Source: Enterobacter mori LMG 25706
GTDB taxonomy: Bacteria > Pseudomonadota > Gammaproteobacteria > Enterobacterales > Enterobacteriaceae
Assembly: GCF_000211415.1 (NCBI RefSeq)
Contig: NZ_GL890774.1
Span: 18,789-82,788 of the forward strand
DNA: 64,000 nt
Reading direction: 5' to 3'
Of this stretch, positions 32,575-44,662 are shown one piece after another. The notes beneath the pieces are model-generated. The model did not search any database, was not told the DNA's origin, and saw only the letters and a program-made list of their open reading frames with translations. The translations under genes and the position numbers were made by a program. Numbering within the stretch: position 1 is the first letter of the stretch; each line of letters begins with the position of its first letter.

Positions 32575-33369
32575 ATGGCTATCTCTATTAAGACTCCTGA
32601 AGAAATTGAAAAGATGCGCGTCGCCGGTCGTCTGGCCGCTGAAGTGCTGGAAATGATCGAGCCATTCGTGAAGCCGGGCGTCAGCACTGGCGAGCTGGAT
32701 CGCATCTGTAATGACTACATCGTCAACGAGCAGCACGCGGTCTCCGCCTGCCTCGGCTACCACGGTTTTCCAAAATCCGTGTGCATCTCTATAAATGAAG
32801 TGGTTTGTCACGGTATTCCTGACGACGCAAAACTGCTGAAAGATGGCGACATCGTTAATATCGACGTGACCGTCATTAAAGACGAATACCACGGCGACAC
32901 CTCTAAGATGTTCATCGTAGGCAAACCGACCATCCTCGGCGAGCGCCTGTGTAAAGTGACGCAAGAGAGCCTCTACCTGGCACTGAAGATGGTGAAACCA
33001 GGCATCCGTCTGCGCACTATCGGTGCGGCTATCCAGAAGTTCGTGGAAGCAGAAGGTTTCTCCGTGGTGCGCGAGTACTGCGGGCACGGCATTGGTCGCG
33101 TCTTCCACGAAGAGCCGCAGGTTCTGCACTACGATGCGGATGACGGCGGCGTGGTGCTGCAGAAAGGCATGACCTTCACCATTGAGCCAATGGTCAACTC
33201 GGGCGATTACCGCATCCGCACCATGAAAGACGGCTGGACGGTGAAAACCAAAGACAGAAGCTTGTCTGCACAGTACGAGCATACTATTGTGGTAACAGAC
33301 AACGGCTGCGAAATTATGACGTTGCGCAAGGATGACACCATCCCGGCGATACTGACGAACATTGAGTAA
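32575..33369 (+). CDS. map: methionine aminopeptidase type I
   Basis: Removes the initiator methionine from nascent proteins whose second residue is small. The 264-residue pita-bread protein has the five metal ligands of the family: Asp97 and Asp108 (IDVTVIKDEYHGD), a histidine in GHGIGRVFHEEP, and two glutamates, in FTIEPMVN and SAQYEHTIVV. The ATG at 32575 gives the E. coli N-terminus MAISIKTPEEIEKM; an open upstream extension of 39 codons is not conserved. It diverges from rpsB. Confidence 0.98.
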   Translation: MAISIKTPEEIEKMRVAGRLAAEVLEMIEPFVKPGVSTGELDRICNDYIVNEQHAVSACLGYHGFPKSVCISINEVVCHGIPDDAKLLKDGDIVNIDVTVIKDEYHGDTSKMFIVGKPTILGERLCKVTQESLYLALKMVKPGIRLRTIGAAIQKFVEAEGFSVVREYCGHGIGRVFHEEPQVLHYDADDGGVVLQKGMTFTIEPMVNSGDYRIRTMKDGWTVKTKDRSLSAQYEHTIVVTDNGCEIMTLRKDDTIPAILTNIE

Positions 33370-33371
33370 TA

Positions 33372-36108
<2,737 letters not shown>

Positions 36109-36140
36109 CGTGTTTTTTAGTGAAATGGAAAGAGTAAACA

Positions 36141-36965
36141 ATGCAGCAGTTACAGAACGTTATTGAGTCCGCTTTTGAGCGTCGCGCCGAGATCACTCCG
36201 GCAAATGTGGATACCGTGACCCGTGAAGCGGTAAACCAGGTTATTTCCCTGCTGGATTCCGGCGCATTACGCGTGGCAGAAAAAATCGACGGTCAGTGGG
36301 TCACTCATCAATGGCTGAAGAAAGCCGTGCTGCTCTCTTTCCGTATCAACGATAACCAGGTTATCGACGGAGCAGAAAGCCGCTACTTCGATAAAGTGCC
36401 AATGAAATTCGCTGACTACGACGAAGCGCGCTTCCAGAAAGAAGGTTTCCGCGTGGTACCACCTGCGGCAGTGCGTCAGGGCGCGTTCATCGCACGCAAT
36501 ACCGTGCTGATGCCATCTTACGTAAACATCGGTGCTTACGTTGACGAAGGTTCCATGGTGGATACCTGGGCGACAGTCGGCTCTTGCGCGCAAATCGGTA
36601 AAAACGTTCACCTGTCCGGCGGCGTCGGCATCGGTGGCGTACTGGAACCACTGCAGGCTAACCCAACCATCATCGAAGACAACTGCTTCATCGGCGCACG
36701 TTCCGAAGTGGTTGAAGGCGTGATCGTGGAAGAAGGCTCCGTGATCTCCATGGGCGTTTACATCGGCCAGAGCACCCGTATTTATGACCGCGAGACCGGT
36801 GAAGTTCACTACGGTCGCGTTCCAGCGGGTTCTGTGGTGGTTTCCGGCAACCTGCCGTCTAAAGACGGTAAATACAGCCTGTACTGCGCGGTTATCGTGA
36901 AGAAAGTGGATGCGAAAACCCGCGGTAAAGTGGGCATCAACGAGTTGCTGCGCACCATCGATTAA
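36141..36965 (+). CDS. dapD: 2,3,4,5-tetrahydropyridine-2,6-dicarboxylate N-succinyltransferase
   Basis: Transfers succinate from succinyl-CoA to tetrahydrodipicolinate in the lysine and diaminopimelate pathway, which feeds peptidoglycan. The 274-residue trimeric enzyme has an N-terminal helical domain and a left-handed beta helix of hexapeptide repeats ([25 protein letters not shown] region). Length equals that of E. coli. It follows glnD by 32 bases and ends at a strong terminator. Confidence 0.98.
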   Translation: MQQLQNVIESAFERRAEITPANVDTVTREAVNQVISLLDSGALRVAEKIDGQWVTHQWLKKAVLLSFRINDNQVIDGAESRYFDKVPMKFADYDEARFQKEGFRVVPPAAVRQGAFIARNTVLMPSYVNIGAYVDEGSMVDTWATVGSCAQIGKNVHLSGGVGIGGVLEPLQANPTIIEDNCFIGARSEVVEGVIVEEGSVISMGVYIGQSTRIYDRETGEVHYGRVPAGSVVVSGNLPSKDGKYSLYCAVIVKKVDAKTRGKVGINELLRTID

Positions 36966-36976
36966 TCGGGTATAAC

Positions 36977-37005
36977 AAAAAGCGGGGGCAACCCCGCTTT
37001 TTTTG
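36977..37005 (+). terminator. terminator after dapD
   Basis: Stem AAAAGCGGGG/CCCCGCTTTT with loop GCAA, followed by further T residues, 12 bases after the dapD stop. Confidence 0.93.
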
Positions 37006-37076
37006 TATCTGAGGGTGGCGAAAATAGATTTTTTCGTTAATTATTCAAAGGTTATGTTGAGATCAAGGGTACCGCT

Positions 37077-37466
37077 ATGTACGATAATCTGAAAAGTCTG
37101 GGCATTACCAATCCTGATGAAATTGATCGTTACAGCCTCCGTCAGGAAGCCAATAACGATATTCTTAAAATCTATTTTCACAAGGACAAAGGTGAGTTTT
37201 TCGCCAAAAGCGTGAAGTTTAAATATCCACGCCAGCGCAAAACCGTGGTGGCTGACGGCATCGGTCAGGGTTACAAAGAAGTACAGGAAATCAGCCCTAA
37301 CCTGCGCTATGTGATCGATGAACTCGATCAGATCTGCCAGCGCGACCGCACTGAAGTCGATCTCAAGCGTAAGATCCTTGACGATCTGCGTCATCTTGAA
37401 AGCGTTGTGACGAATAAGATCAGCGAGATTGAAGCAGATCTTGAGAAGCTTACTCGTAATAAGTAA
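37077..37466 (+). CDS. yaeH: UPF0325 family protein YaeH
   Basis: Conserved 129-residue protein of unknown function (DUF3461). It is highly charged, with a helical C-terminal half rich in Asp, Glu, Arg and Lys, consistent with a coiled coil ([20 protein letters not shown] region). No signal peptide or membrane segment is present. It stands alone behind the dapD terminator and is convergent with cdaR. A 50-bp dispersed repeat starts seven bases past its stop. Confidence 0.9.
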   Translation: MYDNLKSLGITNPDEIDRYSLRQEANNDILKIYFHKDKGEFFAKSVKFKYPRQRKTVVADGIGQGYKEVQEISPNLRYVIDELDQICQRDRTEVDLKRKILDDLRHLESVVTNKISEIEADLEKLTRNK

Positions 37467-37472
37467 TCAACG

Positions 37473-37522
37473 GTGCGGCCTGATGCCCTCACCCCGCCCT
37501 CTCCCACAGGGAGAGGGAGAAA
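37473..37522. repeat. 50-bp dispersed hairpin repeat, copy 1
   Basis: Inverted-orientation copy of the element also found at 44175, 47563 and 56394. It contains the palindrome CCCTCTCCCACAGGGAGAGG and the arm TGATGCCCTCACCCC. It lies between the convergent genes yaeH and cdaR and could act as a shared 3' hairpin. Confidence 0.85.
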
Positions 37523-37525
37523 CCC

Positions 37526-38683
37526 TCATCTCTGCTCATCTAACTGTAACGCCACATACAACAACAATCTGTCATCGAAATTCCCCAGATCCAGCCCCGT
37601 CAGCTCCGAAATCCGGTTTAACCGATACTCCAGGGTATTGCGGTGAATAAACAGCGCCTTCGAGGTCGCCAGCGGCTGCACGTTGTGACGGAACCAGGCC
37701 TGCAATGTGCGGCGCAGCAGGCCGTTGTTGTCCATGGCTTTCAGACGCACTAATGGCCGCGCCAGCTCATTGGCCTGCCAGCCGCCGCGCAGGCTGTCGA
37801 GCAGCACTGGCAACATCAAATCTTGATAGAAATAACTGCGGCTTTCCGGCATACGCTGTTTACCCACCATCATGGTGGTGCGTGCGGTCCGCCAGGAGCG
37901 GGCGATACTGCCCGGCCCGGTAAAGTAGTTGCCCAGCGCGACGCGAAAACGCAGTTGGCCGTTCTCCTGCATGCGTGCAATCAGCTGATCCACACGGCGG
38001 CGATGGTCTTCTGCATCCCAGCGGCCAAACTGATTGAGCGCGGGTTTAAGCACCACCATTTCAGTCAGAGACACAATCGCCACCAGGTTATTGCGTTCCG
38101 GCGTCGCCAGCGCGTTTTGCAGCTGCTGCAGCTCTGCCATGGCGCTGTCCACGCCAAGCTGGCCGCTATCGACCTCAATCACCGCCACCACGCGCGGCTG
38201 GTTCAGATCGATCCCCAACCGCTGCGCCCATTCGCTGAGTGCAGGCGTATGCTCATCCGCCTGTATAAGGTTCATGACCAGCTCTTCGCGCAGGCGGCTA
38301 TCCTGGGCAAGAAGGTGCATCAGGCGCGACTGCTCCAGCATCATCTCCGCCGTCATACAGACCAGCTCGCCGTATTTACGCAGCGATTCCGGCTCGCCGG
38401 TCAGACCGATTACCCCCACAATCTCACCTTCAAGGCGCAGCGGCAAATTGATGCCCTGACGTACGCCATGCAGATGTTTTGCTACCGCATCGTCGATATC
38501 GACCACGCGGCCCTGGGAGAGCACCAGCAATGCACCTTCGTGCAATTCCCCAATACGCTCGCGATCGCCGCTGCCGATAATGCGGCCGCGAGCATCCATC
38601 ACGTTGATATTGGTATCAATGATGCGCATGGTGCGCGCCACGATATCCTGCGCCATTTTGGTATCAAGATGCCAGCCAGCCAT
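37526..38683 (-). CDS. cdaR: carbohydrate diacid regulator
   Basis: Transcription activator of the glucarate/galactarate/glycerate genes (also SdaR). The 385-residue protein has an N-terminal sugar-diacid-recognition domain (IIDTNINVMDARGRIIGSG), a middle GGDEF-like region and a C-terminal PucR-type helix-turn-helix (SKALFIHRNTLEYRLNRI, about residues 340-357). The ATG at 38683 gives exactly the E. coli start MAGWHLDTKMAQ. A 23-codon upstream extension is open but not conserved. Its target operons are not in this window. Confidence 0.96.
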   Translation of the reverse strand: MAGWHLDTKMAQDIVARTMRIIDTNINVMDARGRIIGSGDRERIGELHEGALLVLSQGRVVDIDDAVAKHLHGVRQGINLPLRLEGEIVGVIGLTGEPESLRKYGELVCMTAEMMLEQSRLMHLLAQDSRLREELVMNLIQADEHTPALSEWAQRLGIDLNQPRVVAVIEVDSGQLGVDSAMAELQQLQNALATPERNNLVAIVSLTEMVVLKPALNQFGRWDAEDHRRRVDQLIARMQENGQLRFRVALGNYFTGPGSIARSWRTARTTMMVGKQRMPESRSYFYQDLMLPVLLDSLRGGWQANELARPLVRLKAMDNNGLLRRTLQAWFRHNVQPLATSKALFIHRNTLEYRLNRISELTGLDLGNFDDRLLLYVALQLDEQR

Positions 38684-38797
38684 GTAACCCTCCTGTGAGC
38701 AGAGCTCAAGCATAGGGAAGTTCAGCGACGGCTGCATTGTGCGAATGCACAAAGAGAGAGGGAGAAGTATGGAGTTGTGGTAACAGTCACAGAAACG

Positions 38798-38824
38798 AGA
38801 AAGCCCCTGCGAACAGGGGCTTGA
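38798..38824 (-). terminator. terminator after degP
   Basis: Nine-base stem AAGCCCCTG/CAGGGGCTT with a four-base loop; the minus-strand tail TTTCTCGTTTCT is only moderately T-rich. It lies just past the degP stop. Confidence 0.75.
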
Positions 38825-38829
38825 GAGGA

Positions 38830-40266
38830 TTACTGCATCAGCAGATAAAGTGAGGTATCACCACGCTGGATATTCAGCGCCAGCACGGAAGGCTTGCTGT
38901 CGAGAATTTTGCGCAGTTCAGCGATGTTTTTCACCGGCTGCTGGTTAGCGCCCATGATCACATCACCTTTTTTCAGGCCGATACGGGCTGCCGGTGAATT
39001 CGCTTTCACGTTGTTCACCACCACGCCTTTGTCTGCGCCTTTATTGCTCATCTCGGCACCTTCAATCCCGCTGAAGATGGTGCTGGAATCCACCTGATTC
39101 TGGCTGCTCTGCTGCAGTTCCAGGCTCACGTTAACCGGCTTACCGTCGCGCAGCAGGCCGAGGGTGACTTTGCTGCCAATCGGCATCGAGCCTACTTCGG
39201 CACGCAGGGCGGCAAAGCTGCTGATCGGCTTACCGTTCAGGGAGGTGATCACATCCCCCGCTTTAATGCCCGCCTTCGCCGCAGAGGAATTCGGCATCAC
39301 CTGGCTGACGAATGCCCCGCGCTGGGCGTCAACCTTCATCGCTTTTGCCAGCTCGGAGTTCAGCTCAGTCCCGAGGATACCCAGCTCACCGCGTTTCACC
39401 TGGCCATACTGGACCATCTGCGCGGTCAGGTTTTTCACCATGTTGCTCGGGATCGCAAAGCCGATACCGATGTTACCACCGTCCGGTGCCAGAATGGCGG
39501 TGTTGATACCGATCAGCTCACCGTTAAGATTCACCAGCGCACCGCCGGAGTTACCGCGGTTGATCGCCGCATCCGTCTGGATAAAGTTTTCGTAGTTTTC
39601 CGCGTTCAGGCCGCTACGACCCAGCGCAGAGACGATCCCCGAAGTCACGGTTTCGCCCAGACCAAACGGGTTACCGATTGCCACGGTGTAGTCACCCACG
39701 CGCAGCGCGTCGGAATCGGCAAGCTTAATCGCCGTCAGGTTTTTCGGATCCTGAATCTGGATCAGCGCGATATCGGAGCGCGGATCTTTACCCACGACTT
39801 TGGCATCGAACTTACGACCGTCGCTCAGCTGAACTTTAATGGTGCTGGCGTTATCCACAACGTGGTTGTTCGTCACCACGTAGCCTTTTGCGGCGTCAAT
39901 GATGACACCCGAGCCAAGCGCCATGAATTTCTGCTGCTGGCCGCCGCCCTGGCTGTCATCTCCTGCCCCACCGCCCTGACAGAACGGGGAACTCTGGAAT
40001 GGCGAACCGTCCTGGCAGAACGGCGAGTTGTCGCCAAAGAACTGCTGGAAATTACGCGGCATACGCGGCGTATTGACGGTCGTGCTGCCCTCAACGTTAA
40101 TACTCACCACCGATGGCATCACTTTTTCGAGCATCGGTGCCAGGCTTGGCATCTGCTGCGCGGTTGCTGCCGACGACGCGGTCTCGGCTGCAGTAGCAGT
40201 CAGAGGAGACAGCGCTAAACCTAAACTCAGAGCCAGTGCACTCATTGCTAATGTGGTTTTTTTCAT
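38830..40266 (-). CDS. degP: periplasmic serine endoprotease/chaperone DegP
   Basis: Degrades misfolded envelope proteins and chaperones outer-membrane proteins. The 478-residue precursor has a 26-27-residue signal peptide (ATAA before ETASS). The catalytic triad is His135 (TNNHVVDN), Asp165 (DPRSDIAL) and Ser240 (RGNSGGAL), with two PDZ domains behind it. The flexible LA loop contains two cysteines and a glycine/glutamine-rich linker, GGGAGDDSQGGGQQQ, which differs from E. coli and accounts for the four extra residues. Its promoter has sigma-E boxes, linking it to rseP in this window. Confidence 0.97.
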   Translation of the reverse strand: MKKTTLAMSALALSLGLALSPLTATAAETASSAATAQQMPSLAPMLEKVMPSVVSINVEGSTTVNTPRMPRNFQQFFGDNSPFCQDGSPFQSSPFCQGGGAGDDSQGGGQQQKFMALGSGVIIDAAKGYVVTNNHVVDNASTIKVQLSDGRKFDAKVVGKDPRSDIALIQIQDPKNLTAIKLADSDALRVGDYTVAIGNPFGLGETVTSGIVSALGRSGLNAENYENFIQTDAAINRGNSGGALVNLNGELIGINTAILAPDGGNIGIGFAIPSNMVKNLTAQMVQYGQVKRGELGILGTELNSELAKAMKVDAQRGAFVSQVMPNSSAAKAGIKAGDVITSLNGKPISSFAALRAEVGSMPIGSKVTLGLLRDGKPVNVSLELQQSSQNQVDSSTIFSGIEGAEMSNKGADKGVVVNNVKANSPAARIGLKKGDVIMGANQQPVKNIAELRKILDSKPSVLALNIQRGDTSLYLLMQ

Positions 40267-40312
40267 GTTTCTCAATCTCGATTTACCAGATAACGCAAAA
40301 TTGCTGTGTAAC

Positions 40313-40340
40313 TCAGATTCGTTTTATACCGCTTAGTTCC
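40313..40340 (-). promoter_or_regulatory. sigma-E promoter of degP
   Basis: On the minus strand GGAACT (-35) and TCTGA (-10) stand 17 bases apart, matching the sigma-E consensus GGAACTT-N15-16-TCTGA and the mapped E. coli degP promoter closely. It lies 47-74 bases before the degP ATG. No clean CpxR GTAAA direct repeat could be read nearby. Confidence 0.82.
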
Positions 40341-40398
40341 GGGATTAAGTTTATGGAAAAAGTAAAAATTTATTGGTCGTCTTTACAAAACTCCGCGC

Positions 40399-41913
40399 TT
40401 ATTCCACGGCCATGAGCTTGCGGTATTCATCCCAGGCATATAAACCTGTCATGCCGCTGATATAGTCCTGGATAAGGCGACAGCGATAATAATATTCCAT
40501 TACCGGCCATTCAGAAGAGTGGCGCTCCAGCTTACCTATCGCTTCGACATACGCCAGACGATGACGGGTAGAAAGTTTCTGATAAAGCCGGGATTCGATA
40601 GGTATTCGCCGCACGCGCTCGTGTTCCACCAGCTCGCTGAATTCATCGACCGATAAGTGAAGCAACGGGGAATAAATTTCCAGTAACCCACTGATCACCC
40701 GGTATCCCTGCAGCTCTAATTGCTCCACGTCCGGATGGCTGAACACATGGCGCATCGCCACATGTTTATAAAGCTCAAGGAGTTGACTGAAACTGCTGTC
40801 ATCTTCCAGCAGCGCGTGATTGAATTCCCCGCTGAAAATCAGCGGCAAATTATCAATAAAGCGCGACGCCGCGTAAGGCACCAGCTTATTTAATGTATTG
40901 ACCCGCAAATACATAAAGAACTGATCTTCGGTACTGCGGCTGAGGGAATTAGAGCGCGATTTTTCCCAGGCATTTTCGACGACCTGAGAAAACAGCGACC
41001 CTTTTTCATGTTTACCCCAGGCATCATAAAGATGCTGATAAAGCTCCTCGACGCTGAATATTCTTTTCTCAACGGCGTCTTCCAGGTCGGCCACGCAATA
41101 GGAAATGTCATCGGCGGCTTCCATAATCCACGTTAATGGGAAACGCCCCTTTGGCGTTAATGAAAGTTCTTTACGCAGCCGCTCAATATAAGCCTCTTCG
41201 GAGAGATAGTAGCCCGGCTTTTTCATCAGGTAGCTGTGCGTGGAAGGCGTTTCTCCCATCCACCAGGCCGGGCGCGTGTATTTGAGTATGCAGCCCACCT
41301 GCGCCCACGTCAGATTCATGCGCATCAGGGAGTGCACCAGGCGGATCCCCTGCGCGTTACCTTCAAAATGGCAGAGATCCTGACGGACTTTGCGACGCAG
41401 ATCGTTAAGGCTCTCTTCACCCTCACGCAGGCGTAAATCCCTCACCACGCAGCGATCGTCGCTCAGCGGCTGGCTTTTCGCGTCCAAAGGGAAAAGCCGC
41501 TGCTTAAACCAGTCGTTGATTGCCGCCTCGCCGAAATGCCCGAAGGGCGGGTTGCCGATGTCATGCATCAGGCAGGCCATCTCAACGATGCTTTCAAATG
41601 GCCCGGTCAGTTCATCCAGACCATAAGTTTCCAGCAGCCGCTGCTCTTTCAGGCGGCTCAAAATCTCTTTGGCAATGTAGCGCCCAACCTGCTGAACTTC
41701 CATGGAGTGGGTTAAGCGCGTGCGCACCGCGGCATTACGCTCCAGCGGGAACACCTGGGTCTTTTGCTGCAAGCGCCGGATAGCAGGCGAGTTAATGATC
41801 CTCCCGCGATCGCTCTCGAAGATACGCAGGATCTCATGTTCGCTCTTTTCGCCCTGCGGCGAACGGAAACGTCGGTGCCAGTTAATTTTGGTGCGAAAAT
41901 CGATTGGTGCCAT
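40399..41913 (-). CDS. dgt: dGTP triphosphohydrolase
   Basis: Hydrolyses dGTP to deoxyguanosine and triphosphate, affecting dNTP balance and mutation rate. The 504-residue protein (E. coli 505) has the HD-domain residues in [15 protein letters not shown] and [16 protein letters not shown], plus a late aspartate ([16 protein letters not shown]). It begins [16 protein letters not shown], as in the family. It diverges from mtnN across 82 bases. Confidence 0.97.
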   Translation of the reverse strand: MAPIDFRTKINWHRRFRSPQGEKSEHEILRIFESDRGRIINSPAIRRLQQKTQVFPLERNAAVRTRLTHSMEVQQVGRYIAKEILSRLKEQRLLETYGLDELTGPFESIVEMACLMHDIGNPPFGHFGEAAINDWFKQRLFPLDAKSQPLSDDRCVVRDLRLREGEESLNDLRRKVRQDLCHFEGNAQGIRLVHSLMRMNLTWAQVGCILKYTRPAWWMGETPSTHSYLMKKPGYYLSEEAYIERLRKELSLTPKGRFPLTWIMEAADDISYCVADLEDAVEKRIFSVEELYQHLYDAWGKHEKGSLFSQVVENAWEKSRSNSLSRSTEDQFFMYLRVNTLNKLVPYAASRFIDNLPLIFSGEFNHALLEDDSSFSQLLELYKHVAMRHVFSHPDVEQLELQGYRVISGLLEIYSPLLHLSVDEFSELVEHERVRRIPIESRLYQKLSTRHRLAYVEAIGKLERHSSEWPVMEYYYRCRLIQDYISGMTGLYAWDEYRKLMAVE

Positions 41914-41995
41914 GTGCTCCCCCGCGTGAGAATGCGTTTCCCCTTAACCGCATGATAGACTATGCATCTTAACAAGGCACATCGCGAGTAAATCT

Positions 41996-42694
41996 ATGAA
42001 AATCGGCATTATTGGTGCAATGGAAGAAGAAGTTACGCTGCTGCGTGACAAAATTGAGAACCGTCAGACTCTCTCTCTGGGTGGTTGTGAGATCTATACC
42101 GGCCAGCTGAACGGTGTTGACGTGGCTCTGCTGAAATCTGGCATCGGTAAAGTTGCGGCTGCGCTGGGTGCGACCCTGCTGCTCGAACGCTGCAAGCCGG
42201 ACGTGATCGTTAACACTGGCTCTGCGGGCGGGCTGGCGCCGACGCTGAAAGTGGGTGATATCGTCGTTTCCGACGAAGCACGTTACCACGATGCCGACGT
42301 GACCGCCTTCGGCTACGAATATGGTCAGCTTCCGGGTTGCCCGGCCGGGTTTAAAGCCGACGACAACCTGATTGCCGCGGCAGAAAGCTGCATCGCAGAA
42401 CTGAACCTCAACGCGGTACGCGGCCTGATTGTCAGCGGTGATGCGTTCATTAACGGCTCCGTGGGCCTGGCGAAAATCCGCCATAACTTCCCGCAGGCGG
42501 TTGCCGTTGAGATGGAAGCAACCGCGATTGCTCATGTTTGCCATAACTTTAGCGTACCGTTTGTGGTGGTTCGCGCGATCTCTGACGTGGCAGACCAGCA
42601 GTCCCACATTAGCTTTGACGAGTTCCTTGTTGTGGCGGCAAAACAGTCCACCGTGATGGTGGAGCGTCTGGTGCAGAAACTGGCTCGTGGCTAA
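41996..42694 (+). CDS. mtnN: 5'-methylthioadenosine/S-adenosylhomocysteine nucleosidase
   Basis: Cleaves the adenine from methylthioadenosine, S-adenosylhomocysteine and 5'-deoxyadenosine, clearing by-products of SAM use. The 232-residue protein has the acid in IIGAMEEEV, the purine-site glutamates in [12 protein letters not shown] and the catalytic aspartate in RAISDVAD. Also called pfs. It overlaps btuF by eight bases, and yadS follows, the same three-gene order as in E. coli. Confidence 0.98.
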   Translation: MKIGIIGAMEEEVTLLRDKIENRQTLSLGGCEIYTGQLNGVDVALLKSGIGKVAAALGATLLLERCKPDVIVNTGSAGGLAPTLKVGDIVVSDEARYHDADVTAFGYEYGQLPGCPAGFKADDNLIAAAESCIAELNLNAVRGLIVSGDAFINGSVGLAKIRHNFPQAVAVEMEATAIAHVCHNFSVPFVVVRAISDVADQQSHISFDEFLVVAAKQSTVMVERLVQKLARG

Positions 42695-43487
42695 ACATAC
42701 CGTCAGGGCGCTGGCCGCCCTGCTTCTTCTCGCTCCGGCATGGCTTTTCGCCATGCCGCGTGTGATTACTCTCTCCCCCGCGAATACCGAACTGGCCTTT
42801 GCTGCCGGGATCACCCCTGTGGGCGTGAGTAGCTTTTCGAATTATCCCCCCCAGGCCGCCAGCATTGAGCAAGTCGCGACCTGGCAAGGTATGAATCTCG
42901 AGCGCATTGTGGCGCTTAAGCCTGACCTCGTGCTGGCCTGGCGTGGCGGCAATGCCGAGCGGCAGGTCAACCAACTAACCTCACTGGGTATTAAGGTCAT
43001 GTGGGTGGATGCAGTCAGTATTGAGCAAATCGCCCAGACGCTGCGCGAACTGGCCCCTTTCAGCCCCACGCCCAAAAAAGCCGAGAACGCTGCGAAACAG
43101 ATGCTCAGCGACTATGCGGCGCTGAAATCCCGGTACAACACCCCCGCCAAAAAACGCATCTTTCTGCAATTTGGTAGCCAGCCGTTGTTCACCACCGGAA
43201 AAGGTTCGATTCAGAATCAGGTGCTGGAAATCTGCGGCGGCGAAAATATCTTTGCAGCCAGCCGGGTACCGTGGCCTCAGGTCAGCCGTGAACAGGTGCT
43301 TGCTCGCCAGCCGCAGGCTATCGTCGTGGTCGGAAATGCGAGCGATATTCCTAAAGTTGAACAATTCTGGCAAAGCCAGCTTAAAATTCCGGTGATCCCA
43401 CTCAACGGTGACTGGTTTGAACGCGCCAGCCCGCGTATTATCCTCGCCGCAAAACAACTCTGTGCCGCGCTGGCAGAGAGTCACTAA
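42687..43487 (+). CDS. btuF: vitamin B12-binding periplasmic protein
   Basis: Periplasmic binding protein that passes cobalamin from BtuB to the BtuCD transporter. The 266-residue precursor has a signal peptide ([16 protein letters not shown]). It is a two-lobed class III binding protein joined by a helix, with conserved [12 protein letters not shown] and [23 protein letters not shown]. The start is GTG inside the last codons of mtnN, as in E. coli. btuCD are not here, which is normal for enterics. Confidence 0.96.
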   Translation: MAKHTVRALAALLLLAPAWLFAMPRVITLSPANTELAFAAGITPVGVSSFSNYPPQAASIEQVATWQGMNLERIVALKPDLVLAWRGGNAERQVNQLTSLGIKVMWVDAVSIEQIAQTLRELAPFSPTPKKAENAAKQMLSDYAALKSRYNTPAKKRIFLQFGSQPLFTTGKGSIQNQVLEICGGENIFAASRVPWPQVSREQVLARQPQAIVVVGNASDIPKVEQFWQSQLKIPVIPLNGDWFERASPRIILAAKQLCAALAESH

Positions 43488-43517
43488 CATAGATAAATAC
43501 TTTTCGAGGATTTAACG

Positions 43518-44135
43518 ATGCTCGTGTATTGGCTGGATATTCTTGGCACAGCCGTTTTTGCTATCTCCGGCGTTTTACTCGCCGGAAAACTGCGCATGGA
43601 TCCGTTTGGCGTGCTGGTGCTGGGCGTTGTGACCGCCGTGGGCGGCGGAACAATCCGCGATATGGCGCTGGCGAATGGCCCGGTGTTTTGGGTGAAAGAT
43701 CCCACCGATCTGGTGGTGGCGATGGCCACCTGCATGTTGACCATTGTACTGGTTCGTCAACCCCGCAGATTACCCAAATGGATATTACCGGTGCTGGATG
43801 CCGTCGGCCTCGCCGTGTTTGTCGGTATTGGCGTTAATAAGGCGTTTAATGCGGGTACCGGTCCGATGGTGGCGATCTGCATGGGTGTATTAACCGGCGT
43901 GGGCGGCGGGATCATTCGCGACATTCTGGCGCGTGAAGTGCCGATGATCCTGCGTACTGAAATTTACGCCACGGCGTGTATTGTAGGGGGAATTGTTCAC
44001 GCCACCGCGTATTACACCTTTGCGGTCCCGCTGGAAAATGCCGCGATGCTGGGGATGGTCGTGACGCTGGTGATACGTTTAGCGGCGATACGCTGGCACC
44101 TGAAACTGCCGACGTTTGCGCTGGATGACAGGTAA
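43518..44135 (+). CDS. yadS: TRIC family inner-membrane protein YadS
   Basis: A 205-residue membrane protein (UPF0126) with about seven hydrophobic segments. The fold is an internal duplication of three-helix units, seen here as the repeated motifs AVGGGTIRDMAL and GVGGGIIRDILA. Prokaryotic TRIC proteins form monovalent cation channels, but the cargo of YadS is not established; a role in glycine transport has been suggested for relatives. It is third in the mtnN-btuF-yadS unit, behind a GAGGA ribosome site, and ends at a clear terminator. Confidence 0.92.
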   Translation: MLVYWLDILGTAVFAISGVLLAGKLRMDPFGVLVLGVVTAVGGGTIRDMALANGPVFWVKDPTDLVVAMATCMLTIVLVRQPRRLPKWILPVLDAVGLAVFVGIGVNKAFNAGTGPMVAICMGVLTGVGGGIIRDILAREVPMILRTEIYATACIVGGIVHATAYYTFAVPLENAAMLGMVVTLVIRLAAIRWHLKLPTFALDDR

Positions 44136-44140
44136 ACGCA

Positions 44141-44168
44141 AAACGGTAACCGCAAGGTTACCGTTTTT
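44141..44168 (+). terminator. terminator after yadS
   Basis: Ten-base stem AACGGTAACC/GGTTACCGTT with loop GCAA, then TTTTT. Directly after it comes copy 2 of the 50-bp repeat. Confidence 0.9.
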
Positions 44169-44174
44169 CGTCTT

Positions 44175-44224
44175 TTCTCCCTCTCCCTGTGGGAGAGGCC
44201 CGGGGTGAGAGCATCAGCTCGCAC
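44175..44224. repeat. 50-bp dispersed hairpin repeat, copy 2
   Basis: Direct copy of the element (TTCTCCCTCTCCCTGTGGGA, then the GGGTGAGAGCATCAG arm), with a few changes from the consensus. It lies between the convergent genes yadS and erpA. Confidence 0.85.
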
Positions 44225-44228
44225 CCTC

Positions 44229-44576
44229 TTAAATACTGAACGACGAACCACACCCACAGGTGCTTGTCGCGTTCGGGTTGGTCACCACAAAGCGCGAACC
44301 TTCCAGACCTTCGGTGTAATCAACCGAACCACCGACCAGGTATTGCAGGCTCATCGGGTCAACCACCAGCGCGACGCCCTGCTTCTCGATGGTCATATCG
44401 CCCTCGTTCACCTGGTCGTCAAAGGTAAAACCATACTGGAAGCCGCTGCAGCCACCACCGGTAATATAAACACGGAGTTTCAGTTCCGGATTGTCTTCAT
44501 CGGCAATCAGGACTTTCACTTTTTTGGCTGCTGCTTCGGTAAATTCGAGCGGTACAGCTACTACGTCATCACTCAT
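44229..44576 (-). CDS. erpA: iron-sulfur cluster insertion protein ErpA
   Basis: A-type carrier that hands Fe-S clusters to IspG/IspH of the isoprenoid pathway and to respiratory enzymes; essential for aerobic growth in E. coli. The 115-residue protein has the three cluster cysteines, Cys43 ([10 protein letters not shown]), Cys107 and Cys109 ([10 protein letters not shown]). The ATG at 44576 gives [12 protein letters not shown], as in the family; eight further open codons upstream are not used. clcA lies 86 bases downstream-strand, and the gene is convergent with yadS. Confidence 0.97.
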   Translation of the reverse strand: MSDDVVAVPLEFTEAAAKKVKVLIADEDNPELKLRVYITGGGCSGFQYGFTFDDQVNEGDMTIEKQGVALVVDPMSLQYLVGGSVDYTEGLEGSRFVVTNPNATSTCGCGSSFSI

Positions 44577-44662
44577 CTTATGCTCCCATGAATACTGCAT
44601 ACTGCTATTGGGTAAAAATCACCCAATTCTTTTTTTCATTATCTAATACCCTGGTAATTCAT

